Shown piece after piece: positions 1 through 5,853 of a DNA stretch of 10,375 nucleotides (its first letter is position 1; each line of letters begins with the position of its first letter). Below the pieces are notes generated by a model. That model was not told the DNA's origin, searched no databases, and saw only the letters and a list, made by a program, of their open reading frames with translations. The translations under genes were made by a program, and so were the position numbers. This DNA comes from Pseudomonadota bacterium (GTDB taxonomy: Bacteria > Pseudomonadota > Alphaproteobacteria > Acetobacterales > Acetobacteraceae): contig JAJXSZ010000083.1 of assembly GCA_021784255.1 (NCBI GenBank), positions 1 to 10,375 on the forward strand, given 5' to 3'.

Positions 1-912
1 GGCGGCCCCCTGGTCCGGCTCGCGCAGCGCGGCGATGGCCTCCTGGCCCGGCTCGCGCGACGTCGCGGCGGCGATCGCCAGCGGCGGCAGCGGCATCGCA
101 GCGGAGGCCACCGGGATCGCCGCCGATGGCATCACCGCCAGCGGTGGCGGCGGCGCCGAGCTCAGCGCATTGCCGCCGACCGCCTGGGCGATCCGCGCGA
201 CGTCGCCATCCGACAGCCGGTTGCCGATCAGCGCGCGCGACCGCGCCTTGTCGCCGGCGAGCGCGTAGAGCAGGCCGAGATTGTCGCGTGCCCGGCCGGG
301 CGTGTCGGCGGCCTTCACCACCGGCGCCAGCACCGCGGTCGCCTGGCGCAGATGGCCCTCGAGCATCAGCGACATCGCCAGGTCGTTGCTGATCACCGGG
401 TCGCCCGCGCGTACCTTCAGCACCTGGCGGTACAGCACCTGCGCCTGCGGATGCTGGCCGACCAGGTCCAGCGCCACCGCCTTGTCGACCTTGGCATCGA
501 CATCGCCCGGGCGGGCGGCGAGCAGCCGGTCGTAGATCGCCAGCGCCTGGTGGGAATCGCCGGCATCGATCGCCAGCCGCGCCGTGCCGTTCAGCAGCAC
601 CGGGTCGTTCGGGCGGGCCTTCAGCCGGTCGGCCAGCAGCGCGCGCGCCGGCATCATCTCGCCGATCTGCGCCATCGCCCTCGCCACCTCGACCTGCAGG
701 GCGCTGTTGTCCGGCGCCGAGGCGGCCGCCTCGGCATACATCGTGCCCGCTAGCCGCGCATTGCCGGCGGCGGCGGCGGCCTCGGCGACGTGCAGCCGGC
801 TTGCCGCCGTCAGCTTCGGCGGTGCGGCGCCGCCCGCGGCACAGGCCGAGACCGCGGCGCACGCGGCGACGATCGCGAACCGGCGAAGCGTGTGGAGCGG
901 AAGCCTGGTCAT
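1..912 (-). CDS. tadD: TadD-like TPR outer-membrane lipoprotein, partial (runs off left edge)
   Basis: The frame is open from an ATG at 912 to the left edge: 304 codons with no stop, so the C-terminus is missing. Residues 1-24 look like a lipoprotein signal (Arg-rich start, hydrophobic stretch, lipobox AVSAC with Cys24), which predicts a lipid-anchored periplasmic or outer-membrane protein. Residues from about 38 to 235 form helical repeats in TPR style, with recurring patterns such as A..G....A...Y...L...P.D (around 116-140, 150-174 and 184-208). After residue 252 the chain becomes Pro/Ala-rich and low in complexity. In tad loci, TadD is the TPR lipoprotein needed for pilus assembly or secretin function, and the position after tadC fits. 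A GGAGAG ribosome site lies 4 nt before the ATG and 25 bp separate it from tadC. It could be another TPR protein, but the lipobox, repeats and position agree. The assignment to TadD rests on position and domain type, not on a unique motif. Confidence 0.8.
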   Translation of the reverse strand, partial: MTRLPLHTLRRFAIVAACAAVSACAAGGAAPPKLTAASRLHVAEAAAAAGNARLAGTMYAEAAASAPDNSALQVEVARAMAQIGEMMPARALLADRLKARPNDPVLLNGTARLAIDAGDSHQALAIYDRLLAARPGDVDAKVDKAVALDLVGQHPQAQVLYRQVLKVRAGDPVISNDLAMSLMLEGHLRQATAVLAPVVKAADTPGRARDNLGLLYALAGDKARSRALIGNRLSDGDVARIAQAVGGNALSSAPPPPLAVMPSAAIPVASAAMPLPPLAIAAATSREPGQEAIAALREPDQGAA

Positions 913-937
913 GTCACTCTCCGTTGCGGAGTGGATT

Positions 938-1933
938 TCAGGGCTGCAAGCGCGGCTGGGACACGCTCTGCTGCTGCGCGGCCGCCGTCTTGCTTGACGC
1001 GTAGAGGGTTCCCATCAGCTGCATCATCGGGCCGCCGAGCAGCACGATGAACAGCGACGGCAGGATGAAGACGACCAGCGGGAAGACCAGCATCGTCGGC
1101 AGCTTCACCGCCTTCGCCTCGAGCCGCGTCGCCTGCTCGCGGCGCAGCTCGTCGGAGACCGCGCGCAGCGCCTGGCCGAGCGGCGTGCCGTAGCGCATGC
1201 TCTGGCTGATGATCGCGGCCATGCGCCTGATGCCATCGACGCCGGAACGATCGCCGAAATTGGCAAACGCCTGCTTGCGGTCGGAGAGCACGCGCAGATC
1301 GTTGACCAGCAGAGTCAGCGCCGCCGACATCGCCAGGTTCGACTGGCGCATCTGCTTGGCCACTTCGTCGAGCGCCGCCTCGAGCCCCATGCCCGCCTCG
1401 GCGCAGACCACCAGCAGGTCGAGCGCATCGACGACACCGCGCTGCAGCGCCTTGATGTAGGGCCGGCGCAACATCTTCAGGCCCCAATCCGGCACCAGCG
1501 CGCCGGCGGCCATGGCGACCGCGGCGAACAGCGCCATCTGCGCCATCGCCATGTGCTCGAGCAGCCCCCACAGGATCACCGCGAGCGGCAGCAGCACGAT
1601 GCTCAGCACCTTGACCGCGATCACCACCGGCAGCAGCCGCTTGGGGTTGAGCCCGCTCGCCTCGAGCACCGCCTCGAGCACCTTGAGGTCGCGCTCGGAA
1701 TAGAGCTTGGTGCGGCTGCGGATGAGCTGGCCGAGCCCCTGCAGCATGCGGGTGGCAACGCCGGCGCCGCCCGCCCGCTCCGTCCCACCGACCTGCACCG
1801 CGACGGAAAGCCGGCGGATGCGGGTCTCGAGATCGCCGATCCGCGCCTCGCGCAGCAGCATCATCGTCGCCGCGGCCACCAGCATCAGGATGACCGCCGC
1901 AAGGCCCGTGAACATCAGGATGCGATTGTCCAT
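938..1933 (-). CDS. tadC: TadC/CpaH, type II secretion F-family inner-membrane platform protein
   Basis: This 331-residue protein is a polytopic inner-membrane protein of the GspF/TadC type. An N-terminal membrane segment (about 7-27) is followed by a charged cytoplasmic linker (30-95). A hydrophobic pair lies at about 102-124 and 131-148. The cytoplasmic T2SSF domain (about 165-270) carries the family pattern DALDLLVVCAEAGMGLEAAL and later MRYGTPLGQALRAVSDELR. A last membrane segment spans about 281-305. TadB and TadC are paralogues that form the platform on which the CpaF ATPase acts to extract and assemble pilin. The length is normal for the family. The gene starts 3 bp after the tadB stop, with only a weak GGAA ribosome site, so translation probably depends on coupling to tadB. 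The C-terminal tail (about 313-331) is Ala/Gln-rich and not conserved in general. Assignment as TadC rather than TadB rests on gene order and on the pre-domain linker. Confidence 0.93.
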   Translation of the reverse strand: MDNRILMFTGLAAVILMLVAAATMMLLREARIGDLETRIRRLSVAVQVGGTERAGGAGVATRMLQGLGQLIRSRTKLYSERDLKVLEAVLEASGLNPKRLLPVVIAVKVLSIVLLPLAVILWGLLEHMAMAQMALFAAVAMAAGALVPDWGLKMLRRPYIKALQRGVVDALDLLVVCAEAGMGLEAALDEVAKQMRQSNLAMSAALTLLVNDLRVLSDRKQAFANFGDRSGVDGIRRMAAIISQSMRYGTPLGQALRAVSDELRREQATRLEAKAVKLPTMLVFPLVVFILPSLFIVLLGGPMMQLMGTLYASSKTAAAQQQSVSQPRLQP

Positions 1934-1936
1934 GGC

Positions 1937-2893
1937 TTATTCCGAGGTCGCCTTGTTGATCATGTGCTTCATCGTGAACCAGCCGCAGATCAGCGACACA
2001 CCGCCGAAGAAGATCAGATGCTGGCCGCTGGTGGTGCTGATCAGCGGCTTCAGCGAGTTCGGCTGGGTCACCGACATCAGCCCCGCGCCGACGAACGGCA
2101 GCACGCTCAGCACATAGGCCGACAGCTTCGCCTCGGCGGCGAGGGCCGAGGCGCGCTCGGCGAGCGCGATGCGCTGGCGCACCGTCTCGGCAAGCCGCAT
2201 GATCACTTCCGAGAGCTTGCCGCCGCTGCGCCCCTGCACGCCAAGCGTCACCGCGAAGATCGCGTATTCGGCGACCTGCGTGCGCCGGAACAGCCGCATC
2301 AGCGCTTCGTCGAGCGGCACCCCGAGCGTGATGTCGCGGCTGATGCGCAGGAACTCCTCCTTGGTCGGCGAGGCCATTTCCCTGGCGACGCCGGCGAAGC
2401 CCTCGGCCACCGGCAGGCCGGCCATGGTGGCGCTGACCACGAACTCGATCATGTCCGGCATCTGCTTGCGCAATTTCTTGGCGTAGCTGCGCGCCTCGGA
2501 GACGAAGACCGAGCGTGCGAACAGCAGCCCGACGACGACGCCGATGGGAACGCCGAGATAGACCGAGAGATAGAGGCGGCTGAACACCACCGCCCCCGCG
2601 CCCAGCAGGACCGCGACCACCAGCACCAGGGGGACCGGGAATTTGCGCGCCTCCGGCAGGTTCTCGGGGATCTGCACCAGCCGGCGCAGCCCGGTGAAGA
2701 AGCCGCCGCCACGCGCCTCGGCCAGCCGCAGCCGCGGCGCCACCGCCTCGGCGATGATCGCCGGCCCCTGCCCCGCCACGCCGCTGACCCGCGCCTCGAG
2801 CTTGCGTCCGTTGCCGTCGGTGCGCAGCACCAGCACCGCCACCAGCGGCACCGTCAGCAGCATGACGATCGGGATGATGAGGCCGAGCGACAT
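1937..2893 (-). CDS. tadB: TadB/CpaG, type II secretion F-family inner-membrane platform protein
   Basis: This is a 318-residue inner-membrane protein. It has an N-terminal membrane segment (about 4-24), a variable linker, a hydrophobic pair (about 86-106 and 111-128), a T2SSF domain (about 145-250) and C-terminal membrane segments (about 258-276 and 292-308). The domain contains the TadB-like sequence LRKQMPDMIEFVVSATMAGL near its start and GRSGGKLSEVIMRLAETVR near its end. With TadC it should form the assembly platform for the Flp pilus. Two starts are possible: an ATG at 2899 that overlaps the cpaF stop as ATGA, and an ATG at 2893. I chose 2893 because an AAAGAGG site lies 7 nt before it, whereas that same site is only 1 nt from the 2899 ATG. 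The choice adds or removes two residues (MT). The tadC start follows its stop by 3 bp. Confidence 0.93.
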   Translation of the reverse strand: MSLGLIIPIVMLLTVPLVAVLVLRTDGNGRKLEARVSGVAGQGPAIIAEAVAPRLRLAEARGGGFFTGLRRLVQIPENLPEARKFPVPLVLVVAVLLGAGAVVFSRLYLSVYLGVPIGVVVGLLFARSVFVSEARSYAKKLRKQMPDMIEFVVSATMAGLPVAEGFAGVAREMASPTKEEFLRISRDITLGVPLDEALMRLFRRTQVAEYAIFAVTLGVQGRSGGKLSEVIMRLAETVRQRIALAERASALAAEAKLSAYVLSVLPFVGAGLMSVTQPNSLKPLISTTSGQHLIFFGGVSLICGWFTMKHMINKATSE

Positions 2894-2895
2894 CG

Positions 2896-4284
2896 TCATG
2901 CCTCTTTCAATGCCTCGTTCCAGGCCCGTTCGAAACCGAAATATTCGAGCCGTTCCCAGAACGCCGGCCGCCCGCCACTGATCACGTAATGCCCCTGCAG
3001 CCGGCCGCGCGCATCCTCGCGATCGAACTCGAACATGGCGATGTCGGCCATCGTCACGACGTCGCCCTCCATGCCGATCACCTCGGAGATCTGCACCACC
3101 CGCCTGCCGCCGTCGCGCATGCGCTGGATCTGGATGATCATGTCGAGCGCGCCGACGATCTGCGTGCGGATGGCGCGGATCGGCAGGTTGAAGCCCATCA
3201 GCACCATGTTCTCGATACGCGCGATCGCGTCGCGGCTCGAGTTGGCGTGGATGGTGGAGATCGAGCCGTCGTGGCCGGTGTTCATCGCCTGCAGCATGTC
3301 GAACGCCTCGGCGCCGCGCACCTCACCGATGATGATCCGGTCGGGGCGCATACGCAGTGCGTTGCGCACCAGGTCGCGCTGGCTGATCGCACCGGAGCCC
3401 TCGAGGTTCTCGGGCCGGGTTTCGAGGCGGACCACGTGCGGCTGTTGCAACTGCAGCTCCGCCGCATCCTCGACGGTGATGACGCGCTCGGCATGATCGA
3501 TCATGTTGGAGAGCGCGTTCAGCATCGTCGTCTTGCCCGAGCCGGTGCCGCCGGAGACGATGATGTTGAGCCGGCAGCGCGCCGCGATGCCGAGCAGCTT
3601 GGCCAGCCCCGGCGTCATCGCGCCGTACGCAACCAGCGCGTCGAAATCGAGTTTCTTCTTGGTGAATTTGCGGATCGAGAGGCAGGGGCTGTCGATCGCC
3701 AGCGGCGGGAAGACGATGTTGACGCGGCTGCCGTCGGCCAGTCGGGCATCGACCATCGGGCTGCTCTCGTCGATACGCCGCCCGACCCGTGTCGCGATCT
3801 TCTGCGAGATCGAAATGATGTGCTGCGTGTCGCGGAAGCGGATGTCGGTGCGCTCGAGCTTGCCGCGCCGCTCGACGTAGATGTTGGTCGGCCCGTTGAC
3901 CAGGATGTCGGCCACGCTGTCGTCGCGCAGCAGGAATTCGAGCGGCCCGTAGCCGACCATGTCGTTGGCCAGCTCCTCGGCCAGCGCGGCCTGCTCCCTG
4001 GCCGACAGCTCGAGGCGGTCCTCGTTGGCGATCTCGTGGATGATCTGCTCGATCTGGCGCGTCAGCTCGCTGACCGGCAACTGGGCCGCGACGGTGGTGT
4101 CGATCTGCTTGAGCACCCGCTCGCGCAGCGGTGCCAGCACCATCGAGGCGGTCGGCGGCGCGCTCACCACCGCGGGTTCGGGGACGTGTGTGGGCGGCGG
4201 CGGGTTGGCCGGTGCGGGTGCCGGCGCGGTCGGCGTCGCCGCGGCGTTCGCCGCCTCCATCTCGCGCTTGCCGAAAACCTTCAT
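2896..4284 (-). CDS. cpaF: CpaF/TadA, VirB11-like secretion ATPase of the Flp pilus
   Basis: This 462-residue cytoplasmic ATPase of the GspE/VirB11/PilT superfamily energises pilin assembly at the TadB/TadC platform. Visible motifs in order are: N-terminal domain with the CpaF-type stretch DILVNGPTNIYVERRGKLE (126-144) and the arginine-rich GRRIDESSPMVDARL (168-182); Walker A GGTGSGKT at 245-252 with Lys251; the Asp box around VITVEDAAELQL (268-279); Walker B IIIGEVRG (317-324) with catalytic Glu321; and the His box STIHANS (343-349). All catalytic elements are present and the length is usual. Residues 16-45 are a Pro/Ala-rich disordered leader ahead of the folded region, which is common but variable in this family. 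The start has a good AGGAAGG ribosome site 6 nt upstream and lies 13 bp after the cpaE stop. Overall this is the most secure assignment in the window along with the pilin peptidase. Confidence 0.97.
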   Translation of the reverse strand: MKVFGKREMEAANAAATPTAPAPAPANPPPPTHVPEPAVVSAPPTASMVLAPLRERVLKQIDTTVAAQLPVSELTRQIEQIIHEIANEDRLELSAREQAALAEELANDMVGYGPLEFLLRDDSVADILVNGPTNIYVERRGKLERTDIRFRDTQHIISISQKIATRVGRRIDESSPMVDARLADGSRVNIVFPPLAIDSPCLSIRKFTKKKLDFDALVAYGAMTPGLAKLLGIAARCRLNIIVSGGTGSGKTTMLNALSNMIDHAERVITVEDAAELQLQQPHVVRLETRPENLEGSGAISQRDLVRNALRMRPDRIIIGEVRGAEAFDMLQAMNTGHDGSISTIHANSSRDAIARIENMVLMGFNLPIRAIRTQIVGALDMIIQIQRMRDGGRRVVQISEVIGMEGDVVTMADIAMFEFDREDARGRLQGHYVISGGRPAFWERLEYFGFERAWNEALKEA

Positions 4285-4297
4285 GCCCCGCCTTCCT

Positions 4298-5527
4298 TCA
4301 TCGCTTCAGGAAACGTTGCATGAACGAAGTCTTTTCCTCGGCCACCCGAATGCCGGCGATCTCGCGCACCAGCGGGGCGAGCTGCTTGCTCATGGTCGGC
4401 ACCGACTTGCGCGCCGGCACGCCGAGATTCACGGTCTCGACCATCTTGCGCCCGAGATCGGGGATCACCGCGTCGGGTCCGCTCTCCAGTCCCTTCTGCA
4501 CCAGCGCCAGCGACAGCCCGCCCTTGAGGTCGGCGCGGTTGAGCACGGTGAAGACGCGCTCGGAGCCGCACAGCCCGTGCATCATGCGCCGGATCGCCTG
4601 CGCGTCGCGAACGCTCGCGATGTCCGGTCCGAGCACGGTGATGACGTGCCGCGCCGGGATCACCGCCTCGCGCATCTCCCTGGGCATCGGCATCGGCAGG
4701 TCGACGATGATGTAGTTGAACTTCCGCTGCAGCAGCTTGATCACCTGCGCCACACCTTCCTCGGTGATGCGCAGCTGCGCCTCCATCGGCTCCTCGGCGG
4801 AGATCAGCCGCAGGCGCTCCTCGATGTTGATTGCCGTGCGTTCGAGGAACAGCGCGTCCGCGCGCTCCGGGTCCTCGAGCGCGATGCGCAGCCCCGGCCC
4901 CGAGCGCGCCGAGAGCTTCAGCGCCGCGGTGCCGTGCTGCAGATGCAGGTCGAGCAGTGCGACATGCGCCTTGGTCAGATGCGCGATCTCGAGTGCGGTG
5001 TTGACCGCGATCGTGGTGGCGCCGACGCCACCGCGCGCGCCGCAGACGACGACGACATGCCCGCCGCGCCCGCCGCTCGGCGTCGCGGCCGCATCCGTCA
5101 GATGCGGCAGCAGCAGCCGCTGCACGCTGTCGCGCGTGATCGGCTTGTGCAGATAGTCGGTGACGCCGCGCTCCTGCACCAGCTGGCGGTAGAAGCCGAT
5201 CTCGCCGCTGTCGCCGATCACCAGCATCTTGATGTCCGGCGGACAGACCCGCGCCAGCTCGTCGAGCGAGGTCAGCGGATCGTCGAGCCCGGAGACATCG
5301 ACGATCGCGGTCTCGGGCGTCGAATCCTTCTCGAAGAAGCGCATCGCCTGGGCCAGCGTGCCACGCCGGACCTCGAGTTCGTCGGCGATGCTCTGCAGGC
5401 CCTGGCGCAGGACATTGGCGCTCTCGTCGTCGGCCATGAAGGCGACGATCTTGCGGCCAAGCCCGCCCGACGGCTCGGATGCGTTGCGCGGCGCTTCCGC
5501 GACGGCGCCCGGACTAACCACCCCCAT
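4298..5527 (-). CDS. cpaE: CpaE/TadZ, receiver-like domain fused to MinD/ParA-family ATPase
   Basis: This 409-residue protein (from the chosen start) places the pilus machine at its cellular site in organisms where it has been studied. The N-terminal domain (about 26-143) is a response-regulator-like fold with an acidic pair D33-D34, an aspartate at the usual phospho-acceptor place (D77 in AIVDVSG) and a lysine in LHKPI (K128). The C-terminal domain (about 156-390) is a MinD-type ATPase with a deviant Walker A, GARGGVGATT at 163-172, a switch-I-like LLDLHLQHG (D193) and a Walker B IIVDLP (D276). In Walker A the usual lysines are absent: KGG reads RGG and GK reads GA. The GA change is typical of TadZ/CpaE. 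An upstream ATG at 5578 would add 17 residues. I preferred 5527 because GGGGGAGG precedes it by 5 nt. The gene overlaps the CpaD-like gene by 14 bp. Confidence 0.93.
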   Translation of the reverse strand: MGVVSPGAVAEAPRNASEPSGGLGRKIVAFMADDESANVLRQGLQSIADELEVRRGTLAQAMRFFEKDSTPETAIVDVSGLDDPLTSLDELARVCPPDIKMLVIGDSGEIGFYRQLVQERGVTDYLHKPITRDSVQRLLLPHLTDAAATPSGGRGGHVVVVCGARGGVGATTIAVNTALEIAHLTKAHVALLDLHLQHGTAALKLSARSGPGLRIALEDPERADALFLERTAINIEERLRLISAEEPMEAQLRITEEGVAQVIKLLQRKFNYIIVDLPMPMPREMREAVIPARHVITVLGPDIASVRDAQAIRRMMHGLCGSERVFTVLNRADLKGGLSLALVQKGLESGPDAVIPDLGRKMVETVNLGVPARKSVPTMSKQLAPLVREIAGIRVAEEKTSFMQRFLKR

Positions 5528-5846
5528 TGGAGCCTCCCCCGCTGCCACCCGATCCACCACCGCTGCCACCCGAGCCATAGACCGCGTTGGCCTCGGTCGC
5601 GGGCAGCTTCTTGCGCTTGCCCGCCAGCAGCTTCTCGACCGGCATCACCGCCTCGGCGCCGGTCGCGCCATCCATCGGCCGCCCGGCGATCAGGTCATGC
5701 GGGTTGGCGACCATGGCCCGCAGATTGGCGTCATTGTCGTTGGTCGGCGCCCAGGTCCCGGGCTCGGCGAACTGATCCTGCGTGAACGGGTCCGTCGAGC
5801 AGGCCCCGAGTGCGAGCAGCATCACCATGGGAAGCAACCACTTCAT
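5514..5846 (-). CDS. cpaD: Minimal CpaD-like pilus lipoprotein with Gly-Ser tail
   Basis: This 110-residue lipoprotein has a signal peptide ending in the lipobox LGAC, with Cys16 as lipid anchor and Ser17 at +2, which suits the outer membrane. Residues 39-79 (beginning DANLRAMVANPHDLIAGR and continuing to VEKLLAGK) match the conserved end of CpaD proteins as I remember it (NLAAMVADP.DL..GR, then a Lys/Arg-rich stretch). CpaD is usually about 200 residues or more, and here the long N-terminal part is absent. The usual cysteine just before NLAAMV is also absent. Residues 91-110 are almost only Gly and Ser. The position between secretin and cpaE is where cpaD belongs. It lies 7 bp after the cpaC stop with a GAGGG site 5 nt before the ATG. 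The gene is intact and in frame, so reduction rather than recent decay is likely. The function as a secretin-associated lipoprotein is inferred. Confidence 0.78.
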   Translation of the reverse strand: MKWLLPMVMLLALGACSTDPFTQDQFAEPGTWAPTNDNDANLRAMVANPHDLIAGRPMDGATGAEAVMPVEKLLAGKRKKLPATEANAVYGSGGSGGGSGGSGGGSNGGG

Positions 5847-5853
5847 CGCGCCC

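Noticed and set aside
1553..2989. Long plus-strand open frame of 478 codons opposite tadB and tadC
   Set aside because: It is an antisense frame caused by high GC. The translation is rich in His, Arg, Gln and Asp with no domain, and the minus-strand genes are unmistakable.
5528..5578. Upstream start of cpaE at 5578
   Set aside because: No ribosome site at proper distance. The 5527 ATG has a strong one and a smaller overlap.
2989..5785. Plus-strand open frames of 444 and 608 codons opposite cpaF, cpaE and the lipoprotein
   Set aside because: Antisense frames with unnatural composition; they overlap three well-supported genes.
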